Shown here: in pieces, positions 11,885-22,874 of the stretch
Position numbering within the stretch: the stretch's first letter is position 1
Layout: each line of letters begins with the position of its first letter
Assembly (NCBI GenBank): GCA_027943335.1
Contig: BSBK01001302.1
Span: 2,367,501-2,431,500 of the forward strand
DNA from: Chamaecyparis obtusa
Taxonomy: Eukaryota; Streptophyta; Pinopsida; Cupressales; Cupressaceae
Reading direction: 5' to 3'
Length of the DNA: 64,000 nucleotides
Translations under genes and position numbers: made by a program
The notes under the pieces: generated by a model
What the model was told of the DNA's origin: nothing
What the model saw: the letters and a program-made list of their open reading frames with translations, nothing else
The model's database searches: none

Positions 11885-12746
11885 AACTCTAATTTTTGTT
11901 GTTGTAACTACCATAATTATGATTCTGATTTTGGGAATAGGTGTTTGGAGTAGTAGAAGGTTGTTGGTAATTCCCTTGGTTTTGATATAGATTCAACTTC
12001 ATCCTAGTAATTTCACTTGTCAAATGAGATAATGTTTTCTTCATGGCATCCAACTCATTCACCAAGGTATTATTGGGTTCATTTGGGACAGTAATCTTTT
12101 TCTCACAGAGGGGTGCCTTGTGCACATCGTATCCCAAATATCGGATGGTGAGTGGTGGGGCAGTGGTGTATGAAGTTGGTACTAGATTAAGCTTTGGGGT
12201 GTGATGCACTAAGGGCTAATTATGTGTTTCAAGTGGACCAATCATGGTATCATTTGCTAATGTGGGTAAAACACCATAGTTTCCACCTACTTGTGGATCC
12301 ATCTATTGTGTGAAAGTGATGGCTTCATTGCACACCTTTTCCAAAGTATCTATGTCACCTGGAGGTAACCTTTTTAGGATTATGGATGTCAAAGGATCCA
12401 AGGATTGTAGGTATACCTGTATAGTAACCCCAATAGGTATGGTGTAAGGAGTCTCTAATATTTGGTATATCTTATGGAAATGGTGATTAAACATTGCAAT
12501 TGGTTTGTTATGGTCTTTCCTGACCAGGATGAATTGATGATGGAGATTGGGTGCAGGATCTATGTATAGCTTGAACTGATTGAGAAATTTTATTTCAAAT
12601 TCACCCCATCCTAGGATGGATCCCCATGGCAAGTTCAAGTACCAATTCTATGAAAATTCCCCCAATGTGGAAGGGAAAACACGACATAGGACATCTTGAT
12701 GTGTAATCTCTTTGCCATTGCATAATTCTTTACAGGAATGGATGTG
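11885..12746 (-). pseudogene. Element A gag, C-terminal part
   Basis: Minus-strand LNLPWGSILGWGEFEIKFLN, FNHHFHKIYQ and LKRLPPGDIDTLEKVCNEA give the retrotransposon gag core; YLGYDVHKAPLCEKK and LDAMKKTLSHLT follow, then an Asn/Gln-rich tail. No CCHC knuckle was seen. The N-terminal part lies on the other side of element C at 21102-21454: C is inserted in this gene. Confidence 0.85.
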
Positions 12747-12751
12747 TTCTT

Positions 12752-13971
12752 TGTTGGTATTAGGAGAGATAGGAACTGAGGGGGGAGGGGTGAATCAGTG
12801 CCTTCAAAACTTCACTTGTAAACTTTTTAGATCTATAACTGTAAACAGTGATAACCGACCAAAATAACTTGAATCTAATTGCATGAACCAATCATCTATT
12901 CAAATTAAGTAAGCAAACAACATGATACTAATATGACAATCACATAACACAAGTATTTTGGTAATGCAAAAACCCTTGTTAGAAGGTAGAAACTGCGGTG
13001 GGGATGACACCCACAAATTCTTCACTACTGCAGATAGAAAAGGTTTGCCTGTTAGGGCTACAAGTTTTGATCACTTCTGATGATCTCACCCTATTAGGAG
13101 TGACATGTTAGATCAGCTAGATCTACCTAGTTATAGGATTTTAACAACACTAAAGAAGTGTGTACTTGGTTAAGGGATTTACATAAGACTATTAAGTCTA
13201 CTCTGTCAAGAGATTTTATCCAAAACTCTCTATTACAATTGTTAGAAAGCAATAGGCAATTATCTGCTATATGACAACTCAATTGTCTAATACAGATCTA
13301 TAAGCTCTGATAAAATATCACCTTACTTGTGATGAATCTCTTCTCTGACTCTGCTCGGTAGCCTTCTTTGATTCTGTTAATCTGATAATCTCTGTACTCT
13401 TTTCTGCTCTATTAACTGATAGACTTGAAGTTAGGAAATTGCTTCAAGTGCTCCTTGATTCATATATCAGCTCACACCAAAAATGATGTGAACACACAAA
13501 TATATAGTGTTCTATTTTTTCCTCTTTAACAAAATTAGGTTACACAATAGCTATAACCCTAAGATCTACGGTGTAAAATAATAACCTAGATCAACTATTA
13601 CAATAAGATATACATTACATTTAATGAGTATCTATTACAATAAATGTTCCTTGATCTTGGTAAAACATTTTATGAATCATTGTAACCATTTTCATAGAAG
13701 TATGTGTCATCTCTAATTACTATTCCATTTCCTATGATCCTTGGTAAATATTGTATAAACTACTTGGTGTATACTACGATGCTCGGTGTTTACTGTCTGT
13801 CGGTGTCAGTGTTTGCTAGTGCTCGGTAAACTATCTGTTGCTCGGTATATAAGCTTTACCAACTACACTATTCTGCTTTATGTTACCGATTATCTCAATG
13901 TAAGTGACTGACTGATATCTTTACAAACCTTTGGTACTAATGACAACCTTAAATGCTTAATAGATATAACA
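12752..13971 (-). repeat. Element C 3' LTR
   Basis: The 1220-bp repeat on the plus strand begins TGTTGGTATTAGG and ends GATATAACA. It pairs with 19877-21096 over its whole length. Both contain a GTGGGGATGACA-CCCAC type short palindrome and a G-rich run GAGGGGGGAGGGG. Confidence 0.94.
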
Positions 13972-14216
13972 ATCTCCCCCTTTGGCATTAGTATCAAAAC
14001 TTTGAATGTATATAGACAAAATTTTCTATATAACATATATCTCTGCCATATACATATACACACCAAAAAAAATTATAAGTACAGTGTACTCCCCCTTGGT
14101 GCATGCTCCCAATAATATGTTGTATACATAGCATTTATGTACATATTTGGCATAACAACTTATACATTGTTTTCCCCCTTTTTGATAGTAATGCCAAATA
14201 CAAAAATGTAGTATAC
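13972..14216 (-). other. Element C polypurine tract and 3' untranslated segment
   Basis: Reading the minus strand, CCAAAGGGGGAGAT directly precedes the 3' LTR (13972-13985). Two further purine runs lie upstream, CCAAGGGGGAGT at 14088-14099 and AAAAAGGGGGAAAA near 14171-14186. The first-named is the priming tract by position. Confidence 0.82.
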
Positions 14217-17200
14217 TCACATCTTGTCAAAAATTGACTGATGGGTTTTCTGTAGTGACACCAAGAGGTTGTCCCATTCCTCTTTCAAGTTGGTGAGAGT
14301 GATGTGCTCAAGACCAACTTGTGCATTCATGTCAAAGATGTTATCTAACACCAAAAATTTTGGTGTTGCAACTAGTATCTCGGCTTTGACAATATGTGCT
14401 TCAAAAAATTTTAGGTATGGAATGAGTTCGGTTTGCAACTCAATAACCTGATCTATTATGTGCTCTTCTTGTTTCTTCAAATCTGTTATCAACCGCTGGA
14501 GTTCCTGAACTTGGTGAAGTTGTTTTAAGAAAGCATGAGGCTCGGTGATAGCTACATTTATACTCAACTGTATTTATGCTTCCAATCCTTTGATATTTTC
14601 ACTGATTTCAATAGTGAATGTGTCTGTAGTACAAAGCTTCAATAAGTATTGACAAATTAACTGGGTGATAGTTTTTGTCTTAGTTATTACCTCAGATAAT
14701 TTGACCTTTTGTAATGCCACTTCTAGGCTGATTTTCTCTGCTAATTTGTGTTATATCCTAGTTTCTGCCCTTTATTCAATTCTTTTGTCTGCATCAATAT
14801 CTGGGTTATTGATCTTCTCGGCAAGTGTAGCAAGTTGATCTATGATAGGCTTATCCTCGTCAATGTTTACCTCAGGTACTACCTATTGTTAGATATCCCT
14901 CACATCAGTTAATGCTTCTTTTCATTTGTGTTATTGCTTCAACTTCTCTTGCGCCACCTTCCTGGAACATAATTCTCCATATTTACTCAAGTATTCGGGG
15001 CTTAGGGTCCTCGGGTCACACTTAGGGATAATGATCACTTCATCTAGGGTGATTGGCCCTTTTCCTTTCTTCTTCTTTGATGCTATAGGTGATTTCTTCT
15101 CAATAATAGCAATAGATTTATCTCCAGATTTTGGAGTATCCTTCCCGATTAACACACGGTCTTCCTTCTTCTGCTCCTTAGTAGTTGTAGTCTCGGTTGA
15201 TATAGTAGGAGTCTCAGATGTGGTGTCAAGTGGGATCACCTCTGTTGCCTTTGTTTCTACTATTTCCTTTGCTTCTTCTATTTCCTTTTCTTTGGTGGAA
15301 GGTGCCTCTATATGTGTAGGCTCATTTGTCTCTACAGGTTGTTCAAGTTCTTGTGTCTCGGTTGTTTCTTTGTTGTGCTCGAATTTTGAGCCATCGGGTT
15401 GTACTTGTGAAATAATTTTTGCTACTTCTAAAAGTACAAGAAGCTTATCCGGTAGTGATGTAAATAGACCTTCAGTGTCTAGTGCTTCATCTTTATTTGG
15501 TGCAATGTTTACATCTTCATCATCTTGATCATCAGGATCACCATTGCTGATGTCCTCAACGAATACATCTTCATCGGTTTTCTTCTCTAGTTGAATTTCA
15601 ACTTTATCCAGTGCATCTTGTGAAATTCTTATTTCTTCCTTGTCCTTGGTGATATCAATTGCCTCGGTAACTAATATACCGGTATTCTTTGGTTTCTTGG
15701 TTGTTCCCTCATCAATACAAATACCTTTACCTTTAGAATTTTGTCTCTTCTTAGACAGGTTCAAGAATGCTTCTTGCTCAACTTTTTCTTCGGCCTTCAA
15801 AATTGATGTCCATATAGAATCTATTGTGATATCCATATCTACTACATTTTCATCCATAATCATCAAGGCTCTATTCTTGATCATAAATTTTGCTTGGTAT
15901 TTGATCAAATATTCACTCACTTCTCCAAAGCTTAAATGTGTGGCTGCCCGAAATAGAGAGCATTCTCTCTTTCTCTTCTTGGTGTCTAGTGCAATAGCCC
16001 ATTTTTTAGTAATTGTGTCATCCAATTTCTTCGGTAATGCATAGGCAAATTCCATTGGAACTTTCTTGAATTTGATCATCATTTGGATGATAGCCTCTTC
16101 AATCTTGGTTTGATCTTCTTTTGTCATTTTGTCAAATCTGTCTAGTAAGGGATCGGTGAGGTCTCCATGTTCAATTATGTCTTCAATGATTTCATCTATT
16201 GTTTTTGTCTTATGACTCACCACTTTGAATTGATTGACATCATCTTCTGTCTCAATTTCCTCAAGATCTTCTTTATTTCTTATGTATTTTCTCCTTTTCT
16301 TTGGTGCCTCAGCTACAGCCTTGTTCTTTCTCTTAATGTATTTCCTTGTTGGTGTAGTTGCTCTCCTTTTTGTTATTTTCTCTATTTCTTTCTTACCAAT
16401 TGGTGGTGTTGTAGTTGACGATCGTGTCTTCATACCTTCATGTGTAGGTGACTGCTTCTTTATCGAAATTTCAGGTGGAGGAACCGGTGTAGGATCTTCT
16501 TCTTTATCAGACTTGGTCTCCTCACTATCATATGGTTTGTTAGCTAACTGTAACTGACCTTCAGTTGCCTATTCAACCGGTGTCTCTTTAGATGTGTCAG
16601 GCTGATCTCCATATTTAGCAGTGAGATTTTTCTTTATTTTCTTTACCTTTCTAGTTATTTTACCAATCTCAATATTTTTTGAAATTCTAGACTTGGCTTC
16701 TTCATATACTCTGAACCTAGTGGCAATGGGATCCTTTGGTAATGCAACCAGTGCATTAATAGATTTCAGGGTGAAATCATGGTTTATTTCATATCCCATC
16801 AATGCCAACCATTTTATCCTAGGTTCAACTACTTTTATCAATGTATAATCTATGTTGACTACAAAATATATGTCATTCTCAAATTTATGAACTAATTCCC
16901 TCGAAATTCTACTTCGTTTATGCATTTTAGACTGAAACTCTTTGAAGTATGCATTAAACTCTAAATTCAACGTATCTCCTAACTTATTCATCATTTCACC
17001 AATCTACTTTTTTATCGGTATATCTGGTATCTAGTTTACTTTACTGATGCCAAGTACAAATTTTTGTAGATAGAAAAATATGCATGTAAGTAGAGATCCG
17101 AACTTACATGTGTTAGACTACTTTTTCTTTATTGTCTTCATATTCTCCTGAAGTTGATAAAATAGTACCTCGGCAAGATCAACCTGGTGACCTTTTATCA

Positions 17201-17855
17201 CAATTTTGTGCACCATGTCTACTGCACTGTAGGATACATTGTTAAGTCTGCTTGATTGAAATAGCTTGTACTTGATCACATGTGCTACAAACTTGACTGT
17301 TGGGTCTTTGATTGTCAAAATCTTCAGTGCCCGACCATCCCATTGTGCTCGAGTAAATTTCTCAACATCTGATCATGATGAACTATAGAAAGCCTTAGCT
17401 TTGTCAGTTGTAGGGAGCCCAGTAACCCTACTGATCATTTTCTTGTTGACTTCAATTGATTTATCTAGCCAGAATTTGTCATCATGATACCGGCTCATAA
17501 TGATTCTGATCCAATTGGATTTAAATGATTGGGGAAAGTGTATAAGATGTGATCACCCTAATTCCTCAATCTTCTTGAAATTTGATTTCATTTTTCCATC
17601 GGGGCCATAGAGTTGTTGATATGTTGCAACAATTTCAAAATCTCCAACTTCTCTGATTTTGCAGTGAATATATGATCTTACATCTTCTATTAATAAAACC
17701 CTTTCTGGTATTCTCAAAAAAGTGCCCATGGTATCTATTTCTACTACAACTTTAGGATGTGGCTTAATCTTAGGTTCATTGAAGTTTTCCCTAACAATTA
17801 GATTAACTTCCTCCTCAATACTTTATGATTTGCTTGCAGACAATGTTGATGCCAT
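14217..17855 (-). pseudogene. Element C ORF2, about 1213-codon unknown protein, point stops only
   Basis: A single frame runs from MASTLSASK (17855) to SLQKTHQSIFDKM plus stop at 14217 with no frameshift; roughly a dozen point stops interrupt it. The largest open stretch is 500 residues (16433-14931). Residues 1-400 look globular, with NWIRIIMSRYHDDKFWLD near residue 115-131. Residues about 480-520 are strongly basic (KKRRKYIRNK and neighbours, nuclear-localisation-like). The middle is Lys/Glu/Thr/Ile-rich and low complexity, and the last about 120 residues are predicted coiled coil (QVQELQRLITDLKKQEEHII). It is homologous in layout and N-terminal motif to ORF2 of D. It has no RT, integrase or protease motif. 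Function unknown. Confidence 0.88.
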
Positions 17856-18408
17856 AAATTGATTCTAGGGTTTTGGCAAGAAATAGGATAAAAAGGTGTT
17901 TGATCACAAATGAACTTACTCAGTATGGTGAAGAGTGATGTTGATTCAATCTAACATAGCCTTGAATCCTTCTAAAAAAGTTTTAGCTTGAACTCTGCTC
18001 TTTAAATTCTCCTCTCTTCAAAATCAGAATGCAAAAATGAACTCTGTTCTCATGTATTTATAGATTTTTTGATATTCCCGCTCAAAATTTCCCTCAATAA
18101 ATGCTTGATCTAACTTTTGGTACGAAACAACTGCCAGCTTGGTGACAACTAAAATTTTCATCCGCTCAATTAACATAGAATTTCTTCATTAGTTGATACA
18201 TGTGCTCGATTAACCTTAGATAGTGATTACCGATGGGTAACCAACTCTCGGTCTCTCTTTTACCGACTATATAACATTGTTAGCTCATAACATATAAACC
18301 ATAGTGCATCTTTATTCATGCTGATTTGGTATTAGTACATCATGTATAAGGAACTGTATGTAAAATGTGATCATTTGAAATGTCAGTCCCATACATACCT
18401 ATTTCACC
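17856..18408 (-). other. Element C spacer between ORF1 and ORF2
   Basis: No open frame of note and no recognised motif. By position it may carry a splice acceptor or internal promoter for ORF2, but nothing in the sequence proves this. Confidence 0.5.
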
Positions 18409-19812
18409 TTAAGTGGAGGTACCAATGTCACCCAATCCAGTGGATGAGGTTTCACCGATAGTGTTACTTGACTCAGCATTCTCATTGGATGCCTTATTCC
18501 ACATAGTGTTCCTTAACTTCATGATATCTGCAATAGTATATCCACTTTCAAATATATGGTTTTCATCTAGTACTCGGTCTCTGCAGTTCTTGCTTAAATG
18601 ACTAACCTTATGACAGTGCACACAAGCCATGCCAGTGCTTGTCCAACTTCTTGATTGTCCAATCTAACTCTTTCTATAACAATTTTTTGCAATGTGTCCA
18701 TACCGACCACATGCAACACAATTATTCCATGTATTATAATCCCAAACATAACAATTACCTTGTCTCTTCGGTTGATATGGCCTTCATTGTGGTTTCTCCT
18801 TAGGTGTCCAGACTTGTTTCAATTTTGCCTTACATTCATGTGCAATGTGTCCATTCTTGTTGCAGGTGTAGCATATTTTCTCCATAGTAGTATTGTTAGC
18901 AACATCATTCTATTTAGCTCTACACTCATAAGCTACATGTCCAAACTTACCATAGTAGTAACAATATCCATTGAACTTAGGAGTGATAGGAGGTTTACCT
19001 TGTGCTTTTCTTCTACACACATTAGATGTATGTCCCGGTTTTCCACAATGATAACATGCCAACACTTTAGGTTTCTGATTTTGACTGATGTTGACTTGTT
19101 CATCTTATTGTGATGTTTCTCCTTTTCCGGTGTAGCCTATACTGGCTTTACTTCCAAATCTTCTCTGATTGGTCAGAAAGTCATCAATCTTCTTAGAGCT
19201 ATCCTTAGCAAGTTTCTTCATTTCATTTTGATGTTGTTGATTTTTCACTTCATTTCTCAACTTCTTGTTCTCTTCTCTGAGACTTGAAACATCTTCTAGT
19301 CTTCTTGACAATTTTGCATTCACTTGGTTTACTTCTTGATTCACAGTCATCATTTGATTAGTTACTTGGAAATGTCAGTTAGTGAGTCTTTGTATCTCAC
19401 TTTCTTTAGCTTGAAGTTGTTCAGTCATCTATCTTCAGTCATCAATAGCTAGATTTTGTTCTTGCTCAGCTTGATTTGCTTTGTTCATTGTTTCTATCAT
19501 TCTCACCATCTGAGATTCTTGACTGATTTGTAGTGCTTTCACTTGATCAATTAAATATTGATTCTTTTCAGATAGATCAGTGATTATGCTTTCAAATCCA
19601 TCAGAGATGCTTCCAGAACTAGATCCAATAAGCTCAAACATTTCATCAATAGGTTCTTCATGGTAACTGATCTCATTCTATAGAATAGCTATGTTCTTCC
19701 TTTCAGCCAATAATTTCTTTAGTCCTTCCTTAGCTTGCTTATACTGTTCCACAAATATTTTCATTTGTATCTTCTAATTCTCAATAGTCTTGTCAAGCTT
19801 GTATCTCTCCAT
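18409..19812 (-). pseudogene. Element C ORF1: gag-like coiled-coil protein with five CCHC zinc knuckles
   Basis: The frame runs from MERYKLDKTIEN (19812) to a stop at 18409, about 468 codons, broken by several point stops. The first 280 residues are mostly coiled coil (KNQYLIDQVKALQISQES; LRRLEDV-type heptads; LREENKKLRNEVKNQQ). Then come five knuckles: CYHCGKPGHTSNVC, CYYCGKFGHVAYEC, CYTCNKNGHIAHEC, CVACGRYGHIAKNC and CVHCHKVSHLSKNC, between about 19065 and 18585. This is the nucleic-acid-binding half of a retroelement gag, with far more knuckles than the usual one or two. The capsid-type core seen in B gag (UBN2-like) was not recognised. Confidence 0.88.
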
Positions 19813-19862
19813 GACTTAGATCTTTACCCTTCAGTGGTTAAACTATTCAATAAGAGAACTGC

Positions 19863-19874
19863 ACTCTGATACCA
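19863..19874 (-). other. Element C primer-binding site (initiator Met tRNA type)
   Basis: The minus strand reads TGGTATCAGAGT two bases inside the 5' LTR (the last base differs from the usual TGGTATCAGAGC). Same primer type as B, D and E. Confidence 0.92.
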
Positions 19875-19876
19875 AT

Positions 19877-21096
19877 TGTTGGAATTAGGAGAGATAGGAA
19901 CTGAGAGGGTAGGGGTGAATTATTTCCTTCAAAACTTCACTTGTAAAATTTTCAGATCTATAACTATAAATAGTGATAACCAACCAAAATAACTTGAATC
20001 TAATTGCATGAACCAATCATCTATTCAACTTAAGTAAGCAAACAACATGATATCAATATGACAATCACATAACACAAGTATTTTGGTATCACATAAACCC
20101 TTGTTAGAAGCTAAAAACTACGGTGGGGATGACAGCCACAAATTATTCACTACTGCAGATAGAAAAGGTTTTCCTATTAGGGCTAAAAGTTTTGATCACT
20201 TCTAGTGATCTCACTCTATTAGGAGTGACATGTTAGATCAGCTAGATCTACCTAGTTATAGGATTTTAACAACACTAAAGAAGTGTGTACTTGGTTAAGA
20301 TATTTACATAAGACTGTTAAGTCTACTCTATCAAGAGATTTTATCCAAAAAACTCTATTACAATTGTCAGAAAGCAATAAGCAATTATCTATTATATGAC
20401 AACTCAATTGTCTGATACAGATCTATAAGCTCTGATAAAATATCACCTTACTTGTGATGAATCTCTTCTCTAACTCTGCTCGATGGCCTTCTATGATTCT
20501 ATTAATTTGATAATCTCTATACTCTATTCTGCTCTGTTAACTGATAGACTTGAAGTTAGGCAATTGCTTCAAGTGCTCCGTGATTCATATATCATCTCAC
20601 ACCAAAAATGATGTGAACACACAAATATAGAGTGTTCTATTTTTTCCACTTTAACAAAATTAGGTTACACAATAGTTATAACCCTAAGATCTACGGTGTA
20701 CAATAATAACCTAGATCAACTATTACAATAAGATATACATTACATTTAATGAGTATCTATTACAATAAATGTTCCTTGATCTTGGTAAAACATTTTATGA
20801 ATCATTGTAACCATCTGCATAGAAGTATGTTCCATCTCTGATTACTATGTCATTTCACGCGATCCTCAGTAAACATTGTAAAAACTCCTTAGTGTATTCT
20901 ACAATGCTTAGTGTTTACTATCTATCAGTGTCAATGTCTGCTGGTGCTCGGTAAACTATATGTTGCTCAGTATATAAGCTTTACCGACTACACCGTTCTA
21001 CTTTATGTTACCGATTAGCTCAATGTAAGTGACCGACTGATATCTTTACAAACCTTTGGTACTAATGACAACCTTAAATGCTCAATAGAGATAACA
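19877..21096 (-). repeat. Element C 5' LTR
   Basis: The 1220-bp repeat matches 12752-13971. On the minus strand it begins TGTTATCTC and ends CTAATTCCAACA. Confidence 0.94.
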
Positions 21097-21101
21097 TTCT
21101 T

Positions 21102-21454
21102 TTTTTGTCCTTGATTCACCATAGATGAAGTGTGGACAAAAGTTTTTGGGATTTTTGGGTAGCTCATGGAGCTATCCTTGTAGAGCCCATGGGGAACTTT
21201 GTGTGTTTGCAAAAAAATCCATTGGAGGTGGTTGTGGAACAATAGCTAGTGGGGTAGGAATATGTATAAATGGGGGAAGATTAGGTGGATCTGGTTGATG
21301 TCAAATGTCTTCCCTTTGTTTTGCTTTACTGCTGTGAGGTGTGTGAACTTAACTAAGTTCTAGGAATTTCCCTTTGTTTGTTGATTATCTAAGGACTCAT
21401 TCAAACCTTTCAGGAGAGAAGGATCCAATATTCTAGGGTTTCCCTCTTGAGGGC
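21102..21454 (-). pseudogene. Element A gag, N-terminal part and leader
   Basis: This piece lies between the primer site of A and the insertion site of C. Minus-strand translation gives FANTQSSPWALQG and PKNPKNFCPHFIYGESRT, matching FANAQSSPLYIQGHLHELSK and CSRFIYGESKT in F. It continues on the far side of C at 12746. Confidence 0.8.
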
Positions 21455-21470
21455 CCTCCTTCTAGTGCCA
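21455..21470 (-). other. Element A primer-binding site (TGGCRC type)
   Basis: The minus strand reads TGGCACTAGAAGGAGG; the F copy reads TGGCGCTAGAAGGAGG at 43794-43809. The difference is a CpG-to-CpA change. A start of TGGCGC is typical of Athila/Tat gypsy elements. The exact tRNA was not identified. Confidence 0.82.
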
Positions 21471-21474
21471 CTTT

Positions 21475-22874
21475 TAATTAGTGTCATTTTTACACAAGAA
21501 AACGATTGGGAATTTGTGTGAGAAAATCCCCATCTTGGAAGAATGATAAAATAAATCTCAAGGTTCCTTCTGGTTTGGGTCTTAATTTCTTAGATAACTT
21601 AATTGAAAATAAATGTGAATCTATTCCTGAGGAGGCATTTTCTAGTTCGATCTTTGAGGGACTGCAAAACAATCTTAAAACACAAACAATCTTTCTTTCT
21701 TTTTGTATTTTTGGATCTTTAAATGAAATAAATGTAAATTTGATTTAATCTATTATGACTGATTTCATAAACAAATTAGCAAAGTAATGAGAATAAGGTG
21801 GAAATAATTTAAAATGAAATTACAGAAAGTAAACTAATGGACATAAATCAATGCTACGTTGCTTTGAAAATTAAAGTACCAAGAAGATGGAGGAAACCCA
21901 CACAATAGAGATCTGATTGAATCACAATCCCAGCTTAGCAGATGCAATCATCAAAGAAATAAATGCAGATGTAAGATATGTCAAAATTCATCAAATCACA
22001 AAGCCACCATGAATGTGCACACACATGAGACAAATTTATCTTAAAGCACCAGAGAAAAATCTTCCCAATAATTTGTCAAAACAAAGGCAGAAAACATAAG
22101 CACCAAACTAATTTAATCAAAGATCAAAATCACCATACTATCAATTGGCTCTTTCAAATTAAAAAATGAGAAAACACACATTCATAAATTTTGCAAAGAT
22201 AGCAAAAAAATCACACCACGATTAAAGCACCAATTGTAAGTATTGTATTGCCAAGTAATCCACCTTAATTACATTATTTTCTTATAATTTATAGAGTTGT
22301 GCTCTTTAGGGAAAGAAATTTATGTAGCTAGGGTTTCGGCTGCCCATAAAACTTGAAAATAAATTTGAACTAGAGTTTACATGAAAAGAAGCCATCCCTA
22401 AAACAATTTTAAACTACTTAGCATGGAATTAAACTTCATGCATTACAATTTGGGAGAAAAATATGCATTAAACAAATCAAAATCAATTCTAGAATTTATG
22501 CATGTTCTTCTTTGAAACTTGGAGTTTTTCCCTTTATTCCTTGTTGCAACTCTTCTTCATGGATCTAACTGAAAGACATCCTCAAATCTTATAGAAACAA
22601 CCCCATAGAAGTGATAAATCTAACTAGAAATCAACTGAAGAGGACTGGAATTTATTGGCGGTGATGGCCTAGAAATTTTGGGCCCTGAACCTTACTTTGA
22701 AAAAATGGAGTTGAAAAAATGGCTAAGTGTTGAACAAACTTTTTAAAAGTTTTGGACTTTTGGAGGCCAAAAAACTAGAAAGCTCGAAATGCCAAAAGTC
22801 TTGGAGCTCAAAATTGGCTGTCCACAAAAAAAAAATTCTTCATACAAAAATTGGCTATGTCCAAAACTAGACAC
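21475..22874 (-). other. Element A 5' LTR, non-coding segment after the LTR ORF
   Basis: This holds no gene. It matches 42392-43789 in F and contains one copy of the about 350-bp unit that is triplicated in the F 3' LTR (CAATTGATAGTATGG and TGTGCACACACATGAGAC are recognisable landmarks). Confidence 0.7.

Larger units (their letters stand above)
12752..21096 (-). mobile_element. Element C: pol-less two-ORF LTR retrotransposon
   Basis: The element is bounded by the TSD TTCTT at 12747-12751 and 21097-21101. Its two LTRs are both 1220 bp. On the minus strand the order is 5' LTR, initiator-Met-type primer site, ORF1 (coiled coil plus five CCHC knuckles), spacer, ORF2 (1213 codons), polypurine tract, 3' LTR. 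No protease, reverse transcriptase, RNase H or integrase motif was found in the 5.9-kb interior. LTRs differ by about 10 percent by eye. It sits in the gag gene of A. It is a large non-autonomous element, but unlike classic LARDs it keeps two long coding frames. Confidence 0.93.

Noticed and set aside
14926..16557. Plus-strand ORFs of up to 200 codons
   Set aside because: They are antisense shadows of C ORF2; their Ser/Phe/Val-rich composition mirrors the Lys/Glu/Thr-rich minus-strand protein.
18655..19113. Plus-strand 152-codon ORF rich in Cys, Ile and Ser
   Set aside because: It is the reverse of the five-knuckle region of C ORF1.
13972..19862. Hidden Copia reverse transcriptase in C
   Set aside because: The minus-strand interior was read in the main frame and no RT, RNase H, protease or integrase block was found; the long frames are accounted for by ORF1 and ORF2.
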